A DNA stretch of 34,324 nt from an uncultured Actinomycetes bacterium (GTDB taxonomy: Bacteria; Actinomycetota; Actinomycetes; Actinomycetales; Microbacteriaceae): assembly GCA_903920435.1 (NCBI GenBank), contig CAIXMB010000109.1, forward strand, positions 1 through 34,324, written 5' to 3'. Of the stretch, positions 21,021-27,825 are shown piece by piece. The translations under genes and the position numbers were made by a program. A model generated the notes under the pieces. It was not told where the DNA came from. It saw nothing but the letters and a program-made list of their open reading frames with translations, and did no database searches. Each line of letters starts with the position of its first letter. The stretch's first letter is position 1.

Positions 21021-22718
21021 ATGGCTGACCTGTTCGATGGCTATGGCGCCACCGCCACGCGTTTGAAGGGTGCCGTGCGAACAGGCACGCCCGCGTGGGA
21101 CGAGATGTTCGCCACCCCCGGCTCGGCGCGCCAGTCGTACAAGGAGATCCACGCCGCTCTCGCCCAGATGACGCAGGACGAACTGCGCGGTCGCACGGAT
21201 GCCCTCGCCAGCTCGTACCTCGCACAGGGCGTGACGTTCGACTTCGCGGGTGAGGAGCGCCCGTTCCCGCTCGACGCCGTACCGCGCGTGATCGACCAGG
21301 CGGAGTGGGTCAACGTCGAGGCCGGCATCAAGCAGCGCGTGCGCGCGCTCGAGCGGTTCCTCGCCGACATCTACGGGCCGCAGGCCGCGGTCAAAGACGG
21401 GGTGATCCCCGCGCGCCTGATCACGAGCTCGAGCCACTTCCACCGCGAGGCCGCCGGCATCGACCCGGCCAACGGCGTGCGCATCCAGGTGAGCGGCATC
21501 GACCTCATCCGCGACGAGCAGGGCGCCTGGCGCGTGCTCGAGGACAACGTGCGCGTGCCGTCGGGCGTGAGCTACGTGATCTCGAACCGCCGGGTGATGG
21601 CCCAGACGCTCCCCGAGCTGTTCGTCTCCATGAGGGTGCGACCCGTGGGGGACTACCCGCACAAGCTCCTGCAGGCGCTGCGGGCATCCGCACCGCCCGG
21701 GGTGGACGATCCCACTGTCGTCGTCCTCACGCCCGGTGTCTTCAACTCCGCCTACTTCGAGCACACGCTGCTCGCGCGCCTCATGGGCGTCGAGCTCGTC
21801 GAGGGGCGCGACCTGTTCTGCTCGGGCGGCCGCGTCTGGATGCGCACGACCGCCGGCCCGACACGAGTGGATGTGATCTACCGCCGGGTCGACGACGAGT
21901 TCCTCGACCCGCTGCAGTTCCGCGCGGACTCGATGCTCGGCAGCCCTGGTCTCATGCTCGCCGCTCGGCTCGGCAACGTCACGATCGCCAACGCCGTCGG
22001 CAACGGTGTCGCCGACGACAAGCTCGTGTACACCTACCTCCCCGAGCTCACCAAGTACTACCTCGGCGAGGAGCCGATCCTGCCCAACGTGCAGACCTGG
22101 CGCCTCGAAGACCCGGGAGCCCTCGAGGAGGTGCTCGACCGCCTCGACGAGCTCGTCGTGAAGCCGGTCGACGGCTCCGGCGGCAAGGGGCTCGTGATCG
22201 GCCCGGCGGCCTCGAAGCAGGAGCTCGAGGAACTCAAGCAGCGCCTCCTGCGCGACCCGCGCGGCTGGATCGCGCAGCCCGTCGTGCAGCTCTCCACGAT
22301 CCCGACGCTCGTCGACGACGGCATGCGCCCTCGCCACGCCGACCTCCGCCCGTTCGCCGTCAACAGCGGCGACGACATCTGGGTGCTCCCGGGCGGGCTC
22401 ACCCGCGTCGCGCTCCCCGAGGGCGAGCTGGTCGTCAACAGCTCCCAGGGCGGCGGCTCGAAGGACACCTGGGTCGTGGGCCAGGACCCGCTGACGGTCT
22501 CCCGCCACTCGATCCAGGGTCTCGTCGCCGGCCAGGCGGCTGCTACCGAGTCCATCTCGGTCATCACCCCCGAGATGCTCCGAGCGGCATCGCAGGACCA
22601 CGGCCCGCACGAGCGCCCGCTCGGCCACGGCCAGCAGGAGCAGCAGCAGCAAGGTCTCGACTTCGCTCGACCACCGGTGGTCGAGCGAAGCCGAGACCTC
22701 AGGGGGCGCTCATGCTGA
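21021..22718 (+). CDS. Circularly permuted ATP-grasp protein (Rv2411c-like)
   Basis: A 565-residue circularly permuted ATP-grasp protein, a predicted ATP-dependent carboxylate-amine ligase. Conserved stretches are RVLEDNVRVPSGVSYVISNR (near 175), LTPGVFNSAYFEHTLLARLMGVELVEGRDL (near 235), VDVIYRRVDDEFLDPLQF (near 285), GNVTIANAVGNGVADDK (near 319) and VVKPVDGSGGKGLVIGP (near 380), which carries the nucleotide-binding lysine and glycine loop. After about residue 520 the chain leaves the family and becomes a Gln-rich tail (GHGQQEQQQQ), then GLDFARPPVVERSRD, encoded by a palindromic repeat. It overlaps the alpha-E gene by 7 nt. Related clusters are thought to build or modify peptides; neither substrate nor product is known. 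Confidence 0.9.
   Translation: MADLFDGYGATATRLKGAVRTGTPAWDEMFATPGSARQSYKEIHAALAQMTQDELRGRTDALASSYLAQGVTFDFAGEERPFPLDAVPRVIDQAEWVNVEAGIKQRVRALERFLADIYGPQAAVKDGVIPARLITSSSHFHREAAGIDPANGVRIQVSGIDLIRDEQGAWRVLEDNVRVPSGVSYVISNRRVMAQTLPELFVSMRVRPVGDYPHKLLQALRASAPPGVDDPTVVVLTPGVFNSAYFEHTLLARLMGVELVEGRDLFCSGGRVWMRTTAGPTRVDVIYRRVDDEFLDPLQFRADSMLGSPGLMLAARLGNVTIANAVGNGVADDKLVYTYLPELTKYYLGEEPILPNVQTWRLEDPGALEEVLDRLDELVVKPVDGSGGKGLVIGPAASKQELEELKQRLLRDPRGWIAQPVVQLSTIPTLVDDGMRPRHADLRPFAVNSGDDIWVLPGGLTRVALPEGELVVNSSQGGGSKDTWVVGQDPLTVSRHSIQGLVAGQAAATESISVITPEMLRAASQDHGPHERPLGHGQQEQQQQGLDFARPPVVERSRDLRGRSC
22653..22698. repeat. Palindromic repeat element inside the 3' end of the ATP-grasp gene
   Basis: A 46-bp palindrome centred on ACCGGT: 22 of its 23 pairs match, the single exception being A22660/C22691. 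Arms start GGTCTCGACTTCGCTCGACC. It is the sort of dispersed intergenic palindrome (REP-like) seen in Microbacteriaceae. It is translated here as the last residues of the ATP-grasp protein, and ends 13 nt before the ATG of the alpha-E gene, so it could fold as a strong hairpin in the mRNA between two overlapping genes. Confidence 0.85.
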
Positions 22719-23641
22719 GCCGCATCGCCGAGAGCCTGTTCTGGATCGGCCGCTACATCGAGCGCTCCGACGGCACGGCCCGCATCCTCGACGTGCACCT
22801 CCAGCTGCTGCTCGAAGACCCCTGGATCGAGGAGGACCTCGCCTGCCGCTCGCTCCTGAGCGTGATGGGCGCGGAGGCCCCGGACGACACCGAGCTCACC
22901 CGCCAGGACATCCTCTCGATCCTCGCCGTCGACCGCTCCGAGCCCGCGTCGATCGCCTACTCGCTGGGCGCCGCCCGCGAGAACGCGAGGCGCGCCCGCG
23001 AGATCGTGAGCACCGAGCTCTGGGAGTGCCTCAACACGACACGCGCCCGGATGCCCCGCAAGGTGTCGAGCGACAAGGTGCACGAGTTCTTCGCCTGGGT
23101 GCGCGAGCGCTCGGCCCTGGCGGTCGGCATCATCGAGTCCGCAACCAGCCGTGACGAGGCGTGGCAGTTCTTCACCCTCGGCCGCTCGATCGAGCGTGCG
23201 GACATGACCGCGCGGCTGCTCGCGACGAGGAGTCTCACCGAGGCATCCGGCCCGTCGTGGACCACGATCCTGCGGTCGTGCGGTGCCTACGAGGCGTACC
23301 TGCGCACCTACCGCGGGGTGCCGAGCGCCAAGAACGCCGCGGAGTTCCTGCTGCTCGACCGGCTGTTCCCGCGGAGCATCCTGTTCTCGGTGTCGCGCGC
23401 CGAGGCGTGCATGCGCGAGATCGAGCCGCGCACTGACCGCGTCGGTGTCTCCGACCTCTCGCAGCGCCTGCTGGGCCAGATCCGCAGCGAGCTCGAGTAC
23501 CGGCCGATCGCCGAGATCCTCGAGGACCTCCCCTTCCACATGGACAACGTGCAGCTCGCGACGAGCGCCGCCTCGGAGGCGATCCGCCAGCGGTACTTCC
23601 CGACGAACGCCGCGCCGAGCTGGGTGGGGGAGACGAGTTGA
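22712..23641 (+). CDS. Alpha-E domain protein (Rv2410c-like)
   Basis: A 309-residue, almost fully helical protein of the alpha-E family. It begins with the family signature MLSRIAESLFWIGRYIERSD, and has a repeated related segment AWQFFTLGRSIERADMTARLLATR near residue 150. Histidines, glutamates and arginines recur at helix faces (WIGRYIERS, LGRSIERAD). Alpha-E proteins always travel with ATP-grasp and transglutaminase partners and are predicted, not shown, to take part in peptide modification. ATG 22712 lies inside the end of the ATP-grasp gene with GGGGG upstream, and its TGA overlaps the transglutaminase TTG by 4 nt. Confidence 0.9.
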   Translation: MLSRIAESLFWIGRYIERSDGTARILDVHLQLLLEDPWIEEDLACRSLLSVMGAEAPDDTELTRQDILSILAVDRSEPASIAYSLGAARENARRAREIVSTELWECLNTTRARMPRKVSSDKVHEFFAWVRERSALAVGIIESATSRDEAWQFFTLGRSIERADMTARLLATRSLTEASGPSWTTILRSCGAYEAYLRTYRGVPSAKNAAEFLLLDRLFPRSILFSVSRAEACMREIEPRTDRVGVSDLSQRLLGQIRSELEYRPIAEILEDLPFHMDNVQLATSAASEAIRQRYFPTNAAPSWVGETS

Positions 23642-24486
23642 ACCGCCTGCGCATCAAGCACATGACGGGCTTCCACTACGGCGGCGACGTCACGGCGTCG
23701 TACAACGAGGCCCGCATGCTGCCCGTGTCGAGCGAGGGCCAGCTCGTGCTGTTCTCCAACCTCGAGATCCTGCCCATGTCGAGCCACCACGGCTACGTGG
23801 ACTACTGGGGCTCGCGCGTCTCGTCGTTCGAGATCCTCACCCCGCACAAAGAGCTCTCGCTCACGGCGACGAGCCTCGTCGAGGTGCGGCCGCGCCCCCA
23901 TGAGGACAAGAGCCTCACCTGGGCCGAGCTCGAGCTCGCCGTCGAGGAGTCGACGGAGACCGTCGAGCACCTCAAGCAGACGCGACGCACCAACCCGCCC
24001 ACCGAGGTCGAGACCAGTGCGCGCGACCTGAAGGCGAAGACCGACTCCGTCTGCGATGCCGCTCTCGAGATCTGCAAGGCCATCGGCGAGGCCGTCGAGT
24101 ACATGCAGGGAGTGACGGGCGTGCACTCCACGGCGGCCGAAGCCTGGGCGCAGCGCAAGGGCGTCTGCCAGGACATCGCGCACCTCGCGCTCGGCGCCCT
24201 GCGCTCGGTGGGCATCCCGGCGCGCTATGTCTCCGGATACCTCCACCCCAAGCCGAACGCGGCAATCGGCGAGACCGTGGCCGGCGAGTCGCACGCCTGG
24301 GTCGAGTGGTTCTGCGGCGGCGAGTGGCGCGGGTACGACCCCACCAACCTCATCGACATCGGCGACCGCCACGTGCTCGTGGGCCGCGGCCGTGACTACA
24401 ACGACGTGCCCCCGCTGCGTGGCGTGTACGCGGGTCCGTTCGGCTCGACGCTCTTCGTGAAGGTGGAGATCACCCGCGAGGCGTAA
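23638..24486 (+). CDS. Transglutaminase-like cysteine protease/amidase (Rv2409c-like)
   Basis: A 282-residue papain-fold protein. An N-terminal beta-rich domain (LRIKHMTGFHYGGDVTASYNEARMLP) is typical of bacterial transglutaminase-like proteins of this cluster. The catalytic triad is C177 (GVCQDIAH), H219 (SHAWVEW) and D234 (DPTN). No signal peptide is present, so it acts in the cytoplasm. It probably hydrolyses or transfers amide bonds in the peptide handled by its ATP-grasp and alpha-E partners. The TTG start at 23638 overlaps the alpha-E stop (TTGA). It closes the three-gene cluster. Confidence 0.92.
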   Translation: MNRLRIKHMTGFHYGGDVTASYNEARMLPVSSEGQLVLFSNLEILPMSSHHGYVDYWGSRVSSFEILTPHKELSLTATSLVEVRPRPHEDKSLTWAELELAVEESTETVEHLKQTRRTNPPTEVETSARDLKAKTDSVCDAALEICKAIGEAVEYMQGVTGVHSTAAEAWAQRKGVCQDIAHLALGALRSVGIPARYVSGYLHPKPNAAIGETVAGESHAWVEWFCGGEWRGYDPTNLIDIGDRHVLVGRGRDYNDVPPLRGVYAGPFGSTLFVKVEITREA

Positions 24487-24503
24487 GACGTTTGTCTTAC
24501 ACT
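24483..24503. promoter_or_regulatory. Operator-promoter of the toxin-antitoxin pair
   Basis: GTAAGAC-GTTT-GTCTTAC (24483-24500) is a perfect 7-4-7 inverted repeat. It overlaps a -10 element TACACT (24498-24503) that ends 6 nt before the antitoxin ATG at 24510. A ribbon-helix-helix antitoxin bound here would block its own leaderless promoter. The first arm also contains the TAA stop of the transglutaminase gene. Confidence 0.72.
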
Positions 24504-24509
24504 GGTGGC

Positions 24510-24740
24510 ATGACTGTCGTCAACTTTCGCACCGACGCCGACGCGCAACGTGCCTTGGACGAACTCACTGCCGACGGCACGTCGATCTCGGCGGCAATCC
24601 GTCAGGCACTGCTCGACTCAGTCGTCATGCGAAAGCGGGACCGGATGCGACGCGAATCGCTTGAGCTTGTGGACGATGCCGCAGATCTCGCCGAGAGCCG
24701 CGCGATACTGGCGCACATGGAGCAGCTGCGTGAGGGGTGA
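24510..24740 (+). CDS. Ribbon-helix-helix antitoxin of a type II toxin-antitoxin pair
   Basis: A 76-residue protein. The N-terminus MTVVNFRTDADAQRALDELTADGTSISAAIRQALLDS matches the beta-strand and two helices of an RHH DNA-binding domain; the C-terminal half is charged and probably disordered or helical (RKRDRMRRESLELVDDAADLAE), as in antitoxins that wrap a toxin. It is followed after 1 nt by a PemK/MazF-like toxin gene. The ATG at 24510 is preferred over any upstream in-frame codon because it lies 6 nt from the -10 box. The perfect inverted repeat just upstream is its likely operator. Confidence 0.85.
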   Translation: MTVVNFRTDADAQRALDELTADGTSISAAIRQALLDSVVMRKRDRMRRESLELVDDAADLAESRAILAHMEQLREG

Positions 24741-24741
24741 C

Positions 24742-25044
24742 GTGCACGCGTTGCGAGCCCCTCGCGGGGTGAAAGGGAGCGAACAGGCGGGCGCTCGGTA
24801 CGCCGTGGTTCTGCAGTCCGACGACCTGCTGTTGTCGACGGTATTGATTGCACCGACCTCGATGTCGGCCATCTCGAGGAGCTTCCGGCCGACCATCGCC
24901 ATCGGTGACGATCGAAGCCAGGTGCTCGTCGAGCAGACCGCAGCAGTTGCACCGGAGCGGTTGGGCGATCTCGTCGGCCACGTGTCGCGCCGCGAACTCG
25001 ACGAGATCGACGAGGCGTTGCGGCTGGTCTTCGAATTGCACTGA
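24742..25044 (+). CDS. PemK/MazF-family toxin (predicted mRNA interferase)
   Basis: A 100-residue protein with the PemK/MazF barrel pattern: start APRGVKGSEQAGARYAVVLQSDDLLLSTVLIAPTS, middle FRPTIAI...SQVLVEQTAAVAPERLGDLVGHVSRRELDEIDEALRLVFEL. The RG-containing N-terminus (R9) and the S/T-rich strand are the usual RNA-cleaving region. Such toxins cut mRNA at short sequences and are held inactive by the antitoxin encoded just before. The GTG at 24742 follows GAGGGG and is separated from the antitoxin stop by one base. It is convergent with the MFS gene. Confidence 0.88.
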   Translation: MHALRAPRGVKGSEQAGARYAVVLQSDDLLLSTVLIAPTSMSAISRSFRPTIAIGDDRSQVLVEQTAAVAPERLGDLVGHVSRRELDEIDEALRLVFELH

Positions 25045-25056
25045 CCTTCCCCCGCG

Positions 25057-26361
25057 CTAGCTCGTCCGCGTCGCAGTCGCCCCCACGATCGCGATCTCCT
25101 GCGTGCCGAGCTCGACCGTCTCGCGCGGCAGCGGGATCGCGGCGGTCGCCGTCGACACGTTGCTCTTGTTGCGCGTGAGCCAGACGACGGCGATGAGCGC
25201 GGCAAGGAGCCCAGCAGCGGCGCCGATGCCGAGCGACCAGCGCGGGCCCCACACGTTGGCGACCAGGCCGACGATGGGGGCGCCGATGGGGGTGCCGCCC
25301 GCGAAGATCGCCATGTAGATCGCCATCACCCGACCGCGGAACTGCGGCGGTGTCGTGGTCTGCACGTAGGCGTTCGCGGTGTTCATCATCGTCAGCGACG
25401 ACGCCCCGACGAAGACGAGCACCACCGCGAAGAAGACGTAGGTCGGCGAGAGCGCGGCGATCACGCACAGCAGGCCCAGGGCCGCGGATGCCACGACCAC
25501 GACCATGAACCGCACCCGCTCGCGCCGCGCGGCCAGCAGCGAGCCCGCTACGGCCCCGGCCGCCATGATCGACGACAGCAGGCCGAACTCGGCGGAGCCC
25601 TTGCCGAACTCGATGGTCGACATCGTCGAGATGAAGATCGGGAAGTTGAATGCGAAGGTGCCGACCAGGAACACCATGATCAGCACGACGAGGGTGTCTT
25701 TGCGCGAGCCCACGTAGCGCAGCCCGTCGCGGATCTGGCCCTTCGCCTTCGTCAGGCGCGTGGTGGGCACGAGCAGGTTCTTGCGGATGAAGAACAGCGA
25801 GCCGAACACGCCTACGAACGACAGCGCGTTGACGATGAAGACGGGGCCGGTGCCGATCCACGCGATGAGCACGCCGGCGACCGCCGGGCCGATCAGACGG
25901 GCACTTTGGAACGAGGTCGAGTTGAGCGCGATCGCGTTCGAGATGTCCTTCTCGGTGACGAGCTCGGAGACGAACGACTGACGGGCCGGGGTGTCGATGG
26001 CTGTGCAGATTCCGAGGAGCAGCGCGAACACGTAGACGTGCCAGAGCTGCACGTGGCCGGAGATGACCAGCAGGCCGAGGCCGAGGGCCAGGACGCACTG
26101 GATGCCCTGCGTCCACATGAGCAGCTTGCGCCGGTCGAACCGGTCCGCCATCAGGCCCGAGACCGGCACGAGCACCAGGAGCGGCCCGAACTGGAGGGCC
26201 ATGGTGATGCCGAGCGCGGCGGCATCCCTGTCGGTCAACTCGGTGAGCACTATCCAGTCCTGCGCCGTGCGCTGCATCCACGCCCCGGTGTTCGAGACGA
26301 GCGCCCCGGCGAACCAGAGGCGGTAGTTGAAGACACGAAGGCTGCGGAACATTGCACTCAC
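25057..26361 (-). CDS. MFS exporter (EntS/MFS_3-like)
   Basis: A 434-residue major facilitator of the enterobactin-exporter-like/drug-resistance class, with 11-12 hydrophobic helices. It has the conserved loop GLMADRFDRRKLLMW between helices 2 and 3, and DTPARQSFVSELVTEKDISNAIALNSTSFQSARLIGPAVAGVLI, a characteristic motif of this subfamily. The likely role is proton-driven export of a drug or siderophore. GTG 26361 overlaps the MarR stop by 4 nt (GTGA); the next in-frame start is ATG 26352. Co-expression with a MarR protein favours a xenobiotic efflux role, but substrate is unknown. Confidence 0.9.
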   Translation of the reverse strand: MSAMFRSLRVFNYRLWFAGALVSNTGAWMQRTAQDWIVLTELTDRDAAALGITMALQFGPLLVLVPVSGLMADRFDRRKLLMWTQGIQCVLALGLGLLVISGHVQLWHVYVFALLLGICTAIDTPARQSFVSELVTEKDISNAIALNSTSFQSARLIGPAVAGVLIAWIGTGPVFIVNALSFVGVFGSLFFIRKNLLVPTTRLTKAKGQIRDGLRYVGSRKDTLVVLIMVFLVGTFAFNFPIFISTMSTIEFGKGSAEFGLLSSIMAAGAVAGSLLAARRERVRFMVVVVASAALGLLCVIAALSPTYVFFAVVLVFVGASSLTMMNTANAYVQTTTPPQFRGRVMAIYMAIFAGGTPIGAPIVGLVANVWGPRWSLGIGAAAGLLAALIAVVWLTRNKSNVSTATAAIPLPRETVELGTQEIAIVGATATRTS

Positions 26362-26774
26362 GAGTCGGCGAGCTCCCTGAGGATCGGGGCGGCGACATCG
26401 AGTGCTGCGCGCTGGGCGGGGGTGAGGGTGGCGAGCTGCCGCGCGAACCAGGCGACCCGACGGCGCTTGGTCTCGCTCACGATCTCGGTGCCGCGCTCGG
26501 TGAGGCGCAGGTGAACCTTGCGGCCGTCGTCGGGCGAGGCGTCTCGTGAGACGAGGCCGGCCTCGACGAGGGCATTGACCGTGCGGTTTATGGAGGGCGG
26601 GGTGACGCGCTCGTGCTCGGCGAGCGAGCCGAGGGTCTGCGGGCCCTCCTTGAAGAGCACGATGAGCACGGAGAGCTGCCCGTCGGTGACGTCGTCGCCC
26701 GCGCGCTCGGCGCGCATGCGGCGGCTGAGTCGCATGATCGCGAGACGCAGATCGTCGTTGTCGGATTCGGTCAC
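26358..26774 (-). CDS. MarR-family transcriptional regulator
   Basis: A 138-residue MarR protein with a winged helix (about residues 30-95: TDGQLSVLIVLFKEGPQTLGSLAEHERVTPPSINRTVNALVEAGLVSRDASPDDGRKVHLRLTERG). GTG 26774 is preceded by a -10 box TATGCT (26786 to 26781 on the minus strand) ending 6 nt upstream, so the mRNA is probably leaderless. It overlaps the MFS exporter gene. A GTTAGCAT/ATGCTAAC repeat lies over its promoter and near that of the divergent hydrolase. Ligand unknown. Confidence 0.93.
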   Translation of the reverse strand: MTESDNDDLRLAIMRLSRRMRAERAGDDVTDGQLSVLIVLFKEGPQTLGSLAEHERVTPPSINRTVNALVEAGLVSRDASPDDGRKVHLRLTERGTEIVSETKRRRVAWFARQLATLTPAQRAALDVAAPILRELADS

Positions 26775-26777
26775 ATC

Positions 26778-26805
26778 GTTAGCATAGCAAATTAGCCATG
26801 CTAAC
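26778..26805. promoter_or_regulatory. MarR-type operator in the divergent promoter
   Basis: GTTAGCAT (26778-26785) and ATGCTAAC (26798-26805) are perfect 8-bp inverted arms around a 12-bp AT-rich centre. The site covers the -10 and spacer of the MarR promoter and lies beside the -35 region of the hydrolase, whose -10 would be TACGAT (26821-26826). One bound MarR dimer pair could thus control both directions. Confidence 0.7.
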
Positions 26806-26849
26806 TAAACCTCGCGTCACTACGATGAAGCTGAGCAAGGAGGCTCCCC

Positions 26850-27713
26850 ATGCCCACAGTCACGCGCACCAGCCACACCTTCGTCGACCCGCAGGGCGTC
26901 ACGATCCACTACTACGCGTGGAAGGCCGCCAAGCCCAAGGCGGTGCTGCAGCTCACCCACGGCCTCGGCGACCACGCCCTGCGCTACGAGCAGGTCGCGC
27001 AGGATCTGGTCGCCGCCGGCTACTCGGTCTACGCCGACGACCACCGCGGCCACGGCGCCACAGGCGTCGAGCAGCACGGCGGCGACGCCTCGAAGCTCGG
27101 CAAGCTCGGCCCCGGTGGCCTGCGCGCCACGATCGAGGATGTCCGCCAGTTCACGCGCATCATCCGTGACGAGAACCCCGGGCTGAAGCTCGCGCTGCTC
27201 GGGCACTCGTGGGGCTCGCTCATGGTGCAGGACATCCTGAACAACCACGCCGACGAGTACGACGTGGCCGTCCTCACCGGCACCGCGTACCGCACCCTCA
27301 CCGACATGAACGGCGGCAACCTCAACGCGAAGCACAAGCACCTCGGCACGACCGGCAACGAGTGGCTGAGCCGCGACCCCGCCGTCGCCGACGCCTTCAG
27401 GGATGACCCGCTCACCTTCTACGCCGCGGCAATCCAGCTGTTCGGCCTCGCCGACGGACTGCGCCTGCTCGGCAAGCCCACCAAGACCATCGCCAAGGAC
27501 ATCCCGCTGCTCATCATGATCGGCAGTGAAGACACGCTGGGTGGCGAGAAGAGCATCGCGAAGCTCGCCGCCGCGTACGTCAACCGGTCGAAGCTCAGCG
27601 ACGTCACGGCGATCGTCTACCCCGAGGCCCGCCATGAGATCTTCAACGAGACGAACCGCGACGAGGTGATCGGCGACCTCGTGAGCTGGTTGGACGCGCA
27701 TATCGCCGGTTGA
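26850..27713 (+). CDS. Alpha/beta hydrolase (monoacylglycerol-lipase-like)
   Basis: A 287-residue alpha/beta hydrolase of the serine aminopeptidase S33/monoacylglycerol lipase group. The oxyanion motif HGLGDH is at 37-42, the nucleophile elbow GHSWGS gives S120, and the acid and histidine are probably D228 (GSEDTLGG) and H262 (YPEARHEIF). No signal peptide, so cytoplasmic. AAGGAGG precedes ATG 26850. It is divergent from MarR-MFS and may share its operator. The final glycine codon and TGA fall inside a palindromic repeat that begins at 27708. The substrate, an ester, is not known. Confidence 0.9.
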   Translation: MPTVTRTSHTFVDPQGVTIHYYAWKAAKPKAVLQLTHGLGDHALRYEQVAQDLVAAGYSVYADDHRGHGATGVEQHGGDASKLGKLGPGGLRATIEDVRQFTRIIRDENPGLKLALLGHSWGSLMVQDILNNHADEYDVAVLTGTAYRTLTDMNGGNLNAKHKHLGTTGNEWLSRDPAVADAFRDDPLTFYAAAIQLFGLADGLRLLGKPTKTIAKDIPLLIMIGSEDTLGGEKSIAKLAAAYVNRSKLSDVTAIVYPEARHEIFNETNRDEVIGDLVSWLDAHIAG

Positions 27714-27799
27714 GTAAGGCGCTCTAGCACCTGTATCGAAACCCCCCGACGATCACCGTCGGTGAGGTTTCGATACGGCCGCGGGCGGCCTACTCAACC
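27708..27799. repeat. Nested palindromic repeat between the hydrolase and the lipoate-ligase gene
   Basis: Three nested inverted repeats: outer GGTTGAGTA (27708-27716) with TACTCAACC (27791-27799); middle GTATCGAAACC (27733-27743) with GGTTTCGATAC (27766-27776); inner CCGAC (27746-27750) with GTCGG (27758-27762). The design matches a dispersed intergenic element of Microbacteriaceae. It can fold into a long stem and might terminate the hydrolase mRNA; the hydrolase stop codon is within its first arm. Confidence 0.85.
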
Positions 27800-27806
27800 C
27801 GCCCGC

Positions 27807-27825
27807 GGCGGTTAGGCTTGCCTAA
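27807..27825. promoter_or_regulatory. DtxR/IdeR-like iron box over a leaderless promoter
   Basis: The 19-bp stretch ending with the A of ATG matches the iron-box consensus TTAGGTTAGSCTAACCTAA at 14 positions, and its core TTAGGC-TT-GCCTAA (27812-27825) is an inverted repeat. TAGGCT (27813-27818) inside it works as a -10 box, 6 nt before the ATG. An iron-loaded DtxR/IdeR bound here would switch off the ligase-ABC operon. Strength of match judged by eye. Confidence 0.7.

Noticed and set aside
22600-22718. A frameshift at the end of the ATP-grasp gene causing its odd tail
   Set aside because: The tail is fully explained by an in-frame Gln-rich stretch and a palindromic repeat, and the gene still overlaps its partner by 7 nt. 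I cannot exclude an error without reads.
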